Shown one piece after another: positions 25,458-34,763 of a DNA stretch of 64,000 nucleotides. The stretch spans positions 31,763 through 95,762 of the forward strand of contig CANFVK010000005.1 of NCBI GenBank assembly GCA_947450475.1. The letters run 5' to 3'. Under the pieces are notes generated by a model. It searched no databases. It saw only the letters and a list, made by a program, of their open reading frames with translations, and was not told the DNA's origin. This stretch comes from Bacteriovoracaceae bacterium. GTDB lineage: Bacteria > Bdellovibrionota > Bacteriovoracia > Bacteriovoracales > Bacteriovoracaceae. The position numbers and the translations under genes are program-made. The first letter of the stretch is position 1. Each line of letters begins with the position of its first letter.

Positions 25458-26681
25458 TTGAAAATTGTAAAATTACTTTCTAAGTCATCTGTGAAAATTC
25501 TTCGTGGTGAAAAAGAACTTTCGATCAATGATGTTGAAGAGCTACCCAGGGGAACAATTCCAGGAGAATGGTTGTGTTTGGTTTTAAGTGATTATCAAAA
25601 AAAATATCTAGCATATGTGAATACTTTTGCAGAAATATTTTTTAAGATAAAAATTGTCAGAGAAATTGAATGGACAAAAGACATATCAGAAAATGAAAGT
25701 GTTGTTGCGCAAGAAATAATCATTTCGTTGCTTAATGCTGCAATAAAAAGACGAGAACTTTTTAAAGGTTATGAAAGTGGATGTCGCTTAATTTATGGTG
25801 GCAATGATTCATTGCCAGGACTAATTGTAGACAAATATCAAAAGTACATTTTGATTCAAATTAACACTGCTGGGATTGATCGCTTTCGTGATTTGATTAA
25901 AACTCAGATAGAGTCAAAGTTTAAGGATTATCGAGTATTATATTTTGATAATGTTGAATATCGGAAGGCCGAGGTGTTGCCTCTACATGAAAAAGAAGAA
26001 TTCAATGATGATTTAGATATTTTAGAAAATGGGCTTTATTATAAAATTCCTAAAAATAATTTACAAAAGATTGGCTATTATTACGATCACCGCGAAAACA
26101 GAGAAAGGCTAAGAAATCTTCTGTTGAAGCTGAATCTAAAAATGGATAAGGGGTTAGACCTTTTTTCTTACGTTGGCAGTTGGGGGTTGCACTTGCTTTC
26201 AGCAGGAGTGGGCCATGTTGATTTTGTAGACCAGGCAAACATGGAAGATGTCGTTCTTGCCAACTTAAAGCACAACAACTTAGAAGGTCGTGGATCATTT
26301 TTTAGAAGTGATGTTTTTAAATTTTTAGATCAAAAAAAAGAATCAGACGAGTTTTATGATGTTATTGTCAGCGATCCACCTGCATTTACAAAGTCTGAAA
26401 AAAATAAAAATACTGCAATTGCTGGATATGAAAAATTACACTTAAAAGCAATGAGGCTTTTGAATGAACGAGCCATTTTTGTTGCAGCTTCTTGTACTCA
26501 CTATGTTGATTTTTTTGAACTAGATAAAACAGTTCAAGATGCTGCAATTAAGAATAATCAAACATTACAATTTCTGGAAATGGGCAATCAAGGATTTGAT
26601 CATCCAATGAAGAGTTTGAAAGATAAAAGCTTTTATATAAAATATATTGTTTATTACGTTTATAGGGGAAATCATGAGTAG
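25458..26681 (+). CDS. rlmI: RlmI-like 23S rRNA cytosine methyltransferase
   Basis: 407 residues. The N-terminal ~75 residues form a PUA-like domain, followed by a linker with the RlmI/RlmK-type GGNDSLPGLIVDKY and YYDHRENRERL motifs. The Rossmann methyltransferase has LDLFSYVGSWGLHLLSAG (methyl-donor site), SDPPAF and a catalytic cysteine in AASCTHYV. RlmI makes m5C1962 in E. coli 23S rRNA; a related protein could have another target. Start is TTG with GAGG upstream. It overlaps moxR by 8 bp, so it heads the operon. Confidence 0.85.
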   Translation: MKIVKLLSKSSVKILRGEKELSINDVEELPRGTIPGEWLCLVLSDYQKKYLAYVNTFAEIFFKIKIVREIEWTKDISENESVVAQEIIISLLNAAIKRRELFKGYESGCRLIYGGNDSLPGLIVDKYQKYILIQINTAGIDRFRDLIKTQIESKFKDYRVLYFDNVEYRKAEVLPLHEKEEFNDDLDILENGLYYKIPKNNLQKIGYYYDHRENRERLRNLLLKLNLKMDKGLDLFSYVGSWGLHLLSAGVGHVDFVDQANMEDVVLANLKHNNLEGRGSFFRSDVFKFLDQKKESDEFYDVIVSDPPAFTKSEKNKNTAIAGYEKLHLKAMRLLNERAIFVAASCTHYVDFFELDKTVQDAAIKNNQTLQFLEMGNQGFDHPMKSLKDKSFYIKYIVYYVYRGNHE

Positions 26682-27627
26682 CACTTCTGCACGAGAAAAA
26701 ATTAATACAGTCTTAACTAATGCCAAAGAAACTATTTTTGGTCAGGACAATCTGCTTGATGCCATAATGGCGGCGCTGGTGTGTGAAGGGCATTTGCTCA
26801 TTGAAGGGATGCCTGGTCTTGGTAAAACGCTATCTGTTTCAACCATAAGTAAATTATGTGATCTTTCATTTAAAAGAATCCAGTTTACGCCTGACCTTTT
26901 GCCGTCTGATTTAATAGGAACGATGATTTATAGTCAGAAGGAAGAAGCTTTTAATACCAAATTCGGTCCAATTTTTACTCAACTGTTACTCGCTGATGAA
27001 ATCAACCGAGCACCGGCAAAAGTTCAAGCGGCTTTATTAGAGGCAATGGCAGAAAAACAAGTGACGATTGGTGATGATTCTCATCGATTGTCTTCTCCTT
27101 TTGTAGTACTGGCTACTCAGAACCCAATCGAGCAAGAGGGAACTTATCAACTGCCTGAAGCGCAGCTTGATCGATTTATGATGAAAGTAAATGTAGATTA
27201 TCCAAGCTTTAAAGCTGAAAAAAATATTTTAGAATTAAAAAGAACTTCGAGCCCGAAAATTTCTTCAGTTTTATCGACTGATGATTTGTTTGAAGCTCAA
27301 GAATTTGTAGACGCTATTTACGTTGATGAAAAGATTAAAGACTTGATCGTGAAAATTGTACAAGCAACCCGACCTGGTTCAGATTACTTTAAAAAAGACT
27401 ATCAGGGAATAATAACCGCAGGAGCTTCTCCACGTGCTGTCATATGGCTTTTTAGAATATCTAAGTTTATGGCATTTATGGATGGCAAGGATTTCGTGAG
27501 TCCTGATCATATTTTAAAAATTGTCCCCAGTGTTCTGGGTCATAGGTTAATTCTTTCATACGAAGCTGCAATTGATAATTTTAGATCTACAGATGTTGCC
27601 TTGAAAATTGCAAAATCTATGGTGTGA
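26674..27627 (+). CDS. MoxR-family AAA+ ATPase
   Basis: 317 residues from ATG 26674 with GGGGAA upstream, overlapping the rlmI stop. Walker A is GMPGLGKT, Walker B LLADEINRAP, sensor 1 ATQNP, followed by EGTYQLPEAQLDRF, all typical of MoxR/BatI. These ATPases act as chaperone-like partners of von Willebrand A proteins, which follow here (DUF58, BatA, BatB). Cytoplasmic. The order moxR-DUF58-x-batA-batB-batD is the classic aerotolerance-type operon. Confidence 0.93.
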   Translation: MSSTSAREKINTVLTNAKETIFGQDNLLDAIMAALVCEGHLLIEGMPGLGKTLSVSTISKLCDLSFKRIQFTPDLLPSDLIGTMIYSQKEEAFNTKFGPIFTQLLLADEINRAPAKVQAALLEAMAEKQVTIGDDSHRLSSPFVVLATQNPIEQEGTYQLPEAQLDRFMMKVNVDYPSFKAEKNILELKRTSSPKISSVLSTDDLFEAQEFVDAIYVDEKIKDLIVKIVQATRPGSDYFKKDYQGIITAGASPRAVIWLFRISKFMAFMDGKDFVSPDHILKIVPSVLGHRLILSYEAAIDNFRSTDVALKIAKSMV

Positions 27628-27639
27628 TGAGTTTTCATA

Positions 27640-28485
27640 ATGAATATTACTGAAGTTAGAAAAGTAGTCGGCCGAATAAAGTCCAATCTCTTTAAGAATG
27701 CAAATTCGCATTCCGTGGGGATGCTTAAAACAAATTTCAAGGGCGCAGGGCTGCAGTTTAAAGAGCATCAGGTTTATACTTTTGGAGACGACATACGCTT
27801 CATTGATTGGAAGCTTTTAGCAAAAACTAGCAATCCGTATGTCAAAACATTTAATGAAGAAAGAAATTTAGAAATAGTGGTGGTAATTGATGCTTCTGCT
27901 ACCATGCTCACAGGCTATAATGGCGTTTCAAAACTTCAAGCAGCGATAGAGATTTGTTGCTTATTGTACTTGCTGGCTAAAGATACCAATGACTTTGTAC
28001 ATGCCTTAATTGTTAGCGATGAAATTATTCATGTGCCTAAAAAGTCAGGTGAAGAAGGAATCAGTCATTTTATATCCATGCTAGAGGAGCGCAATGTACT
28101 CAATGAGAGCGGGCTGGTTAACCTCGAAAGATCTGTTGGTGCCGATGTGGACAAAGGTCAGAAATATATTTCGATAATGAAGCATCTTAACCGAAAAAGA
28201 GAAATTGTATTGTTGTCGGACTTCAATGACTTTATTGATGCAGATGTTTTGAAAAAAATTCTTTTTCGCTCAAATGTTCATTGCTTCCAAATGCTTTCGC
28301 CGCTTGATGAAGCTAAAACGTTGCCCTATTCTCTTTTTGCCTCAGCTAAACCAATGGGTAGTGGCAGCCTTGGAAAATATGATCTCAGTGGAAAAAGAGA
28401 TCTTAATGCAGAGTTTGGAAAAAAGTTAAAAAAACTTAGGGTGCAAGAGAAATATCTTGAGAACTTTATTAAGGAGCTGAGATGA
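27640..28485 (+). CDS. DUF58 / von Willebrand A-like protein of the Bat operon
   Basis: 281 residues. The hallmark DUF58 segment (GLQFKEHQVYTFGDDIRFID, then W) is at ~44-65, followed by a degenerate vWA fold with a MIDAS-like start DASATM near residue 86. No membrane segment, so it is probably cytoplasmic or membrane-associated through partners. It starts 12 bp after moxR and overlaps the next gene in ATGA. Family members pair with MoxR ATPases. Biochemical function is unsettled. Confidence 0.88.
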   Translation: MNITEVRKVVGRIKSNLFKNANSHSVGMLKTNFKGAGLQFKEHQVYTFGDDIRFIDWKLLAKTSNPYVKTFNEERNLEIVVVIDASATMLTGYNGVSKLQAAIEICCLLYLLAKDTNDFVHALIVSDEIIHVPKKSGEEGISHFISMLEERNVLNESGLVNLERSVGADVDKGQKYISIMKHLNRKREIVLLSDFNDFIDADVLKKILFRSNVHCFQMLSPLDEAKTLPYSLFASAKPMGSGSLGKYDLSGKRDLNAEFGKKLKKLRVQEKYLENFIKELR

Positions 28486-29261
28486 ATTGGCTCAAATTTT
28501 TCGTTACAGTTTTATTGATTGCTTGTTTCTCTCCACTTCGCGCTGAGGAATTGAAGGCGAAATTTACATTTCAAAATGAAGCAACCACCTTTAAAGAAGG
28601 AGATTTGACCGAGGCCGTGATAAAGGTTTGGCCAATTGAAAATCCAGATTTAAATGAATTTAAAAAAATGCAGGGAGAGTCTTTTTTAAACAAATTAGTT
28701 TTGCTTCATATTCAATCAGTTGAATTGTCGGCCAATAACTCTGAGGTCGTGGAGGTTAAGGGGCTGTTTGTATTTAAGAATAAATTAGATCATTCTCTCA
28801 GTCAATTAAGTTACAAGGGGCAAATGATTTCAATTGTGCCCGTTGACTTAAAACTAGAACCAATAAAAGAAACCCCTAAAGATTTTTTTGTCATGAGCCA
28901 GTCACTTGGTTTAAAAAACAATCTTTTTCCAATCATGTTGGGATTGTTTTTGGTACTGTTAGCAATTTTAGTCATCAAAAGAAAAGCGCTGTCGTTAATA
29001 ATTAAAAAATATAAGACCAACAAGGAAGAGGAACAAAAAAAGAAATTTGCTGAACTTTTTCAGTCGGCCTGTGAGCGCTACGATTTTGAACGAGTCTATG
29101 CCACAAGGAAGGAATGGATGCTGCTTCTTAAAGAAGCGCCTCAGAAGTTTAGCGAGTTCTTTAGAGTTATGGAGTTGCATCAATATAAAAGGAAATGGGG
29201 AAATGAAGAGTTGATAGAAGTTCAAAATTGCTTTGAAATTATCCGCGGGAGTTTTAAGTGA
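28482..29261 (+). CDS. Membrane protein between DUF58 and BatA
   Basis: 259 residues. Signal peptide (~1-21, ending LRAEELKA), a periplasmic beta-type domain (~22-140), one transmembrane segment (~149-170, FPIMLGLFLVLLAILVIKRK), and a cytoplasmic helical tail (~180-255). This topology and operon position match the DUF4381-type or BatE-like proteins found in moxR-bat operons, though I see no decisive motif. Coupled on both sides by ATGA and GTGA overlaps. Confidence 0.75.
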   Translation: MNWLKFFVTVLLIACFSPLRAEELKAKFTFQNEATTFKEGDLTEAVIKVWPIENPDLNEFKKMQGESFLNKLVLLHIQSVELSANNSEVVEVKGLFVFKNKLDHSLSQLSYKGQMISIVPVDLKLEPIKETPKDFFVMSQSLGLKNNLFPIMLGLFLVLLAILVIKRKALSLIIKKYKTNKEEEQKKKFAELFQSACERYDFERVYATRKEWMLLLKEAPQKFSEFFRVMELHQYKRKWGNEELIEVQNCFEIIRGSFK

Positions 29262-30238
29262 GTTTTGAATTTCAACATTTACCATATGCCATTTTTGGAT
29301 TACTTGGATTAATCTTTTGGATCATAAGTTTTTTCTATTTTTTTAGAAAACCACAACTTCACTTGCCAAATAAATATAAGAAAAAGGGTTTTCCTTTTTT
29401 GCGCTCATTGCTTTTTATCTTGGGTGTTACTGCTTGGCTATATATTGCTTTTGCTTTAGCCGGACCTAGACGCCCGATGGGGATGGATAAAAATACCATA
29501 GACATTAATGATATTTATATTGTTTTAGATCTTTCACGTTCTATGATGGCGGAAGACTTGAGACCAAATCGCTTTGAAGCAGCAAAGCAAAAGATAAAAG
29601 AGTTCGTAGCCCTTTTTCCTAAAGATCGCATTGGCATTATTATTTTTGCAGAAAAAGTTTTTACCTTATTGCCGCTTTCAACTGATTTAGAATTGATCAA
29701 TAAAATGGTCGATCAGATAAAAATCGGGCCTCTTGGAGATGGGACAAATATTGGAGATGCCCTAGTTTTAGGAGTTGGTCGATTATTGCAATCTCAGGCA
29801 AAAAGCAAAGTGCTTTTGTTGCTAACGGATGGTGTAAGTAACGTTGGAACAATGACACCATTACAAGCTGCCGAAATGGCTGCGGCTAATAAAGTTAAGA
29901 TTTATACAGTCGGAATCGGTGGTGACAAAGATGCTCGAATTCCGGTTGGACAAAATATGTTTGGAGTTCAGCGCTATCAGATGATTCCAGGTGGAAGCGT
30001 TGATGCCAAGGGATTAAAGGAGATCGCCGAACTTACAAAGGGAAAAGCCTACATGGCAAACAATAATAAAGCTCTTGAAAATGTTTTAGATGAAATCAAC
30101 AAGCTAGAGCGCACTCAAGTTGAACACTCAGGAAGAATTATTTATCAAGAACTTTATTTTAAATATCTTTTGATCGGTGTATCGCTTTTGATTGGTGTTG
30201 AGTTAGCTCGTCGAATTGTTTTAAAGGAGGGACCGTGA
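29258..30238 (+). CDS. batA: BatA-like von Willebrand A membrane protein
   Basis: 326 residues. Two N-terminal transmembrane segments (~10-30 and ~46-68), a periplasmic vWA domain (~85-285) and a C-terminal membrane segment (~303-320). The MIDAS metal site is complete at the start: D-L-S-R-S in VLDLSRSMMAEDLRPNR. TDG in LLLLTDGVSN supplies a later ligand. GTG start overlaps the previous stop, and the stop overlaps the batB start. Works with MoxR in envelope stress or chaperone functions, which are poorly defined. Confidence 0.9.
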   Translation: MSFEFQHLPYAIFGLLGLIFWIISFFYFFRKPQLHLPNKYKKKGFPFLRSLLFILGVTAWLYIAFALAGPRRPMGMDKNTIDINDIYIVLDLSRSMMAEDLRPNRFEAAKQKIKEFVALFPKDRIGIIIFAEKVFTLLPLSTDLELINKMVDQIKIGPLGDGTNIGDALVLGVGRLLQSQAKSKVLLLLTDGVSNVGTMTPLQAAEMAAANKVKIYTVGIGGDKDARIPVGQNMFGVQRYQMIPGGSVDAKGLKEIAELTKGKAYMANNNKALENVLDEINKLERTQVEHSGRIIYQELYFKYLLIGVSLLIGVELARRIVLKEGP

Positions 30239-32079
30239 CCTTTATAAATTCGCACATGGTGATTTATGCACTTTTGGCAATTTTCACGATTGCCATTATT
30301 CTCAATAGATTGAACTCACGTTTTTTTAAATGGGTTCGCGCCTATTGGTTCTTTGAAAGAACCTGGATCAATCGTTTGTCATCATTTTTGTATCTAGCTA
30401 GTCTTTTTTTACTGATGCTTTCTTTGTTAGATTTACGTGGTCCTGAAAAAAAAATGAAAGCGAATCTTCCCGATCAACAAACCATTATTGTTCTTGATAG
30501 TTCTGCCAGCATGCTTTCAGAAGATGTGAGACCCAATCGTTTTGTTAAATCTCTTCAGCTTGCTCGGCATTTCGTTAAGAGTGCTCCAGGGCATCAAATA
30601 TCCGTTGTGTTGTTTTCTGATATTCAAAAACGGCTTATTCCTTTTACTGACGATATCGATTTGATTGATTCTCGTTTGGCAGCATTAGAAAAAACCAATT
30701 CAGTAGCTGGTGGCTCCAATATTTCACAGGCGATTGAAGAGTCCATTCAGTACTTTGATTCGGGATCAGAAAATGACAAAGGTAAAACTGGTAATCTTTT
30801 AGTCTTTACTGATGCAGAAGAAAGTGAAGGTGAGTTAAGTTTTAATCTTCCTCACAATATCAATTTGGCAGTCGTCGGTGTAGGAACGGCAAAAGGGGCG
30901 AATATTCCTCTGCGTTGGGAGGATGGAAGTTTTCGAGGTTATAAGACTTTTAAGGGGGAGCCAGTAACCACCAAGCTAGATGAAGAATACATACGCAAGA
31001 TGGGTAAAAGGGCAAAAAATTTTAAGTACTGGATTGCCAATTCTTATTCTTTGCCGACTGAAGAAATTATGAATTTCTTTCGTTCGCTTTACAACCAAAA
31101 GGTCAGCAGTGGCGATGTGAGAGTCCGTCCAGTTTATTCCCATCTTATACTCATTCCGGCGTTAATAGCCTACTGTTTATCTGTGCTCTTGGGGCGATGG
31201 CCTATGTTTAAATCATCAAAAAATATTTTTATGCTTATTTTTTGCTTGGTTTCCTTTCCGGCATTAGTTTCAGCACAGGAGAAGCCGCCTGAGGAAAAAC
31301 CGTTGAGTGCAGAATTAAAAAAAGATTTGGAAATTGTAAGGTCTGGTAATGCAGATCGGCGCTATGTATTGAAGGTTGCTGAAAAAATGCTCATTGAAAA
31401 AAAAGATGATCAAGCTGAAAAACTGTATTCAGAATATGCTAAAACTAATGACGATGAAGAAATACGTTTTAATCACGCCACCTCACTTTTAAAGCTTAAG
31501 CGTCAGAGTGAAGCACTTCCATTAATTCAAGACTTGCTCAAAAACTCTAAAAATGAAGAATTGAAAGACAAAATGAGAGGAAATTTAATTTTGAGCTTGA
31601 ATCAGCAAAGTGAAAACAAGAATGATCAAAAGCAAAACGACAAACAAAAGCAGGATCAAAAAGAAGAGCCAAAAGACAAAGATAAAGACAAAGAAAAAGA
31701 AAAGAATAAAACTCAAGAACAATCTAAAAATCAAAAACCCGGCCAAGATAAAAAAGAGAATGGAAAAAATGGCAAGGCAGAGCAGCAAAAAGAAAACAAC
31801 ACTGCAAATAAAAAACCCGATGATCAATCAAAAGATAAAGATAAAGATAAAGATAAAGACAAGGGTAAAAATAAACCTCAATCCGAAAAAAATGAAGACC
31901 AAGACAAAGGCCCGAGCACTTTAGAAGAAAAAGAAAAAGATATTGAGCAAAAAAGGAAGATGGTCAAAACGCCGGCAATGATTAAGCAATTGCTCAATGA
32001 TGACCGAGACCTGCAAAAGAAAATGATGGACACCTCAACAAACGAACGCGGTGAAGACAAACCCAAGAGAGACTGGTAA
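30235..32079 (+). CDS. batB: BatB-BatC fusion: vWA protein with TPR and lysine/aspartate-rich tail
   Basis: 614 residues. The first half is a BatB: membrane segments, a vWA domain with MIDAS D-S-S-A-S (VLDSSASMLSEDVRPNR) and a C-terminal membrane span (~305-322). The second half begins at M324 with a signal-peptide-like stretch (IFMLIFCLVSFPALVSAQEK), then TPR-type repeats (~360-460) and a highly charged K/D/E/Q tail (~465-590), as in stand-alone BatC. A ribosome-like GGGGCG lies shortly before M324 (31204), so separate translation of the BatC part is possible. Start is GTG. Confidence 0.88.
   Translation: MTFINSHMVIYALLAIFTIAIILNRLNSRFFKWVRAYWFFERTWINRLSSFLYLASLFLLMLSLLDLRGPEKKMKANLPDQQTIIVLDSSASMLSEDVRPNRFVKSLQLARHFVKSAPGHQISVVLFSDIQKRLIPFTDDIDLIDSRLAALEKTNSVAGGSNISQAIEESIQYFDSGSENDKGKTGNLLVFTDAEESEGELSFNLPHNINLAVVGVGTAKGANIPLRWEDGSFRGYKTFKGEPVTTKLDEEYIRKMGKRAKNFKYWIANSYSLPTEEIMNFFRSLYNQKVSSGDVRVRPVYSHLILIPALIAYCLSVLLGRWPMFKSSKNIFMLIFCLVSFPALVSAQEKPPEEKPLSAELKKDLEIVRSGNADRRYVLKVAEKMLIEKKDDQAEKLYSEYAKTNDDEEIRFNHATSLLKLKRQSEALPLIQDLLKNSKNEELKDKMRGNLILSLNQQSENKNDQKQNDKQKQDQKEEPKDKDKDKEKEKNKTQEQSKNQKPGQDKKENGKNGKAEQQKENNTANKKPDDQSKDKDKDKDKDKGKNKPQSEKNEDQDKGPSTLEEKEKDIEQKRKMVKTPAMIKQLLNDDRDLQKKMMDTSTNERGEDKPKRDW
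31831..31860 (+). repeat. Hexanucleotide tandem repeat inside the batB-batC fusion
   Basis: Five units of AAAGAT (the last AAAGAC), encoding Lys-Asp pairs. A looser related run occurs near 31675-31705. The unit is a multiple of three, so copy-number change would lengthen or shorten the tail without a frameshift. Confidence 0.85.
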
Positions 32080-33831
32080 ATGAATACGTTTAGATTTTTT
32101 TTAATGACCACTTTATTTTTAATATTTAATACTCCTTTGTTGGCCCAAGATATTGGTGTAGAAGTTACTCCTCCCGAGCCACTGGTTAACGAAAGCTTTT
32201 TTTTAACTTTTAGAGTTCGAACTTCTGGAAGTGTTGATCCTTATATTTCATTCACACCTAGTGGCGCAACTGTTCAGGGTAAAACAGAGCAAGGGGTATC
32301 AATTTCCACTACGGTTATTAATGGAAAATTTACCACAAATCGTGAACAAAATTATGTATACGAGTTAATTGCAGAACGTGCCGGCCAGATTAGTATAAGA
32401 AATATTAAAGTTGAAATTGGCGGTAAGACTAGCACCCTCAAGGACATCACCGTAAATGTTTTATCTCAGCCAAGAAGAATTCCAGATGCTTTTATGGAGG
32501 CTCAAGCTTCTAAAACTAGAGTTTATTTGGGTGAAGGAATTGATGTTAATTACTACCTCTACTTCAAAACGTCTATAGCCGCTAACGATGTTAAAGAATT
32601 TCCTAAGTTAAATAAATTTATTAAGAGATTTCATCATATCAATTCACCTGTCGAAACGGTTCAGTACAAAGGACAAGTTTTAAAAAGAATATTGGCGTAT
32701 TCGGCACGACTTTATCCTGAAAAAGTTGGTGCTGCAGTATTGGATCCCATGACGATCTCAGTGCAAATTGTTGAGAGTGATTACTCTAACCCGTTTGGTG
32801 GCTTTGGACTCGGATCCCAACGCTATAAAAATAAAGATCTGTCTTCACCTCGAATTGAAGTCGAGGTCCTTCCTCTTCCAACTGATAGTGTTCCTGCTGG
32901 GTTTACCGGACTGGTGGGAGAGCATGAATTTTCACTAAGCGTACCCAAATCCAAATACCTAGTTAATGAACCGATTGAATTAAAATTAGAAGTAAAAGGA
33001 AAAGGAGCGTTGGAGAATTTGGAAGCGCCGTCGATTTACGCAGACAATAACCTAGAGCAGTTTGATACAAAGTCAGAAGTTACAGAGCTTGGAAATCAAA
33101 ATGCAAAAAAAGTTTTTGAATATACACTTCTAGCTCGAGGCCCAATTAATTTAAAGCAACGGGAATTGCCGCTCGCTTATTTTGATCCGAGCTCCGGGCG
33201 CTATATAGAAAAGAAAATTCAAATACCTGGCTTGGAAGTAAGTGGGATTGCTTCCTCTAGTGGAGCTAGTCCACAAGCGGGAATTCAAAAAGCTAACACT
33301 AAAGAAGCTACCACTGATTCAGTAACGGATAATTTTTTAAATAAATTATTTGCCCCGACTGCTTCAAATACAGGCAAAGAATCTGTAAAAAATGTATTAG
33401 GTTTAGTTGGACCTGATTTGAAGTTTGAAGGAAGCTGGACTCAGCATTGGCCAGATATCCTCAATGCTGTTTTGGTGGCGATCATTCTGATATACGCCGG
33501 AGGATGGTATTATAGTGCGCATTATGATTTAGCACTATCAAATGGAGCAGTGGCAGAGATCAAGAAAGAAATTAGCAAAATTAAATCTAATGGTTTTAAT
33601 TATTCCGATCTCTATAAAGTGCTAACGGCACTAGATAAAAATAGCCGGATGTCTGGAGGAGGAGTTTCTATTGATCAAGTTGTTGATGAAAGTAACATGA
33701 GTAGCGAGGCCAAGTCTTATTTTAAAAATGCGCTTATGGTTTGCGAAGAAAAGACTTTTGGGATAATAAAGCAAGAAAGAAAATTAGTTTTTGAGCCAAA
33801 ATATTTTAAAGAGATTTTAAAAAACATATGA
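32080..33831 (+). CDS. batD: BatD-like exported membrane protein
   Basis: 583 residues. Signal peptide (~1-23, ending PLLAQD), then repeated Ig-like beta domains typical of BatD (VEVTPPEPLVNESFFLTFRV; VPKSKYLVNEPIELKLEVKG). There is a C-terminal membrane anchor (~465-483, LNAVLVAIILIYAGGWYY) and a short cytoplasmic helical tail. It starts immediately after the batB stop and overlaps ribF in ATGA. Probably the periplasmic scaffold of the Bat complex. Confidence 0.88.
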   Translation: MNTFRFFLMTTLFLIFNTPLLAQDIGVEVTPPEPLVNESFFLTFRVRTSGSVDPYISFTPSGATVQGKTEQGVSISTTVINGKFTTNREQNYVYELIAERAGQISIRNIKVEIGGKTSTLKDITVNVLSQPRRIPDAFMEAQASKTRVYLGEGIDVNYYLYFKTSIAANDVKEFPKLNKFIKRFHHINSPVETVQYKGQVLKRILAYSARLYPEKVGAAVLDPMTISVQIVESDYSNPFGGFGLGSQRYKNKDLSSPRIEVEVLPLPTDSVPAGFTGLVGEHEFSLSVPKSKYLVNEPIELKLEVKGKGALENLEAPSIYADNNLEQFDTKSEVTELGNQNAKKVFEYTLLARGPINLKQRELPLAYFDPSSGRYIEKKIQIPGLEVSGIASSSGASPQAGIQKANTKEATTDSVTDNFLNKLFAPTASNTGKESVKNVLGLVGPDLKFEGSWTQHWPDILNAVLVAIILIYAGGWYYSAHYDLALSNGAVAEIKKEISKIKSNGFNYSDLYKVLTALDKNSRMSGGGVSIDQVVDESNMSSEAKSYFKNALMVCEEKTFGIIKQERKLVFEPKYFKEILKNI

Positions 33832-34763
33832 AAGTCATAAAAGAAATTGCGGAACTGGCCCAAACTTACCACGAAACCAATGTTCAGATAACGATTGGCA
33901 ATTTTGATGGTGTACACAATGGCCACCGGGAATTTTTGGCGCGAATCCACGATGATTGCCAGAAAACAAAATCCAAGTTTGTCGTTATTACCTTCATTCC
34001 GCACCCCGTGCAAATTTTAAAGGCGCACTCCGGTTTTTTACTAAACACCTTTAGTGAGAGGCGAGAGCTTCTAAGTGCCTGTGGTGTTGATTATTTGCTA
34101 GAAGTTGATTTCACAAGAGATTTTAGTACTTTGTCTCCTGAGAGTTTTTTAGAAAAATTTGTATTTAGTTTTCAGGGAATCGATAAAATTTATCTTGGGC
34201 ATGACTTTGTTTTTGGTGCCAATAAGTCAGGAAATTATTCCACAGCAAAAATGGCATGCGAAACTAAGAATATATTTTTAGTTCTTCAAGAGGAATTTCG
34301 ACTGGATAATCAGGCCATTTCTTCTAGTGTCGTTCGTGCCAGTGTACAGGCCGGAGAAATGGACAAGGCCCGCTCTTTGCTAGGCAGACCTTATTTTATT
34401 TCTGGCAGAGTCATCAAAGGGCAGGGGAGAGGAAGGCAAATTGGCTTTCCAACTGCTAATTTAGGCTATGATAAAGAATTGATGGTTCCCGAAAAAGGTG
34501 TTTACGTAACCCAGACTAGCTTTAAGGATTTGATTTATAATTCCGTCACGAACATTGGAATAAACCCAACCTTTAATATGGGAAATGACATTAATGTGGA
34601 AACGCATCTTTTAGATTTTAGCCGCGATATATATGGTGAAGAAGTTCGCGTGTCTTTTATCAAAAAACTTCGTTCGGAGAAAAAGTTTTCCAGCGTTAAT
34701 GATTTGATTGCTCAAATTGGAAATGATGTCGAAAGTGCCAGAAAATATTTTGCAAACCTATAA
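33828..34763 (+). CDS. ribF: Bifunctional riboflavin kinase / FAD synthetase
   Basis: 311 residues, normal for RibF. The N-terminal nucleotidyltransferase has TIGNFDGVHNGH and the later SSSVVRASVQAG. The C-terminal flavokinase has GRVIKGQGRGRQIGFPTANL and NIGINPTF. It makes FMN from riboflavin and ATP, then FAD. It is coupled to batD by an ATGA overlap and overlaps aroE, so it is carried in the bat operon. No FMN riboswitch-like leader is present, as expected for an internal gene. Confidence 0.95.
   Translation: MKVIKEIAELAQTYHETNVQITIGNFDGVHNGHREFLARIHDDCQKTKSKFVVITFIPHPVQILKAHSGFLLNTFSERRELLSACGVDYLLEVDFTRDFSTLSPESFLEKFVFSFQGIDKIYLGHDFVFGANKSGNYSTAKMACETKNIFLVLQEEFRLDNQAISSSVVRASVQAGEMDKARSLLGRPYFISGRVIKGQGRGRQIGFPTANLGYDKELMVPEKGVYVTQTSFKDLIYNSVTNIGINPTFNMGNDINVETHLLDFSRDIYGEEVRVSFIKKLRSEKKFSSVNDLIAQIGNDVESARKYFANL

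Noticed and set aside
31585..31924. Open frames on both strands over the lysine/aspartate-rich Bat tail
   Set aside because: They come from the repetitive AAAGAT-type codons; the products are pure Lys/Thr/Ile or Phe/Leu runs.
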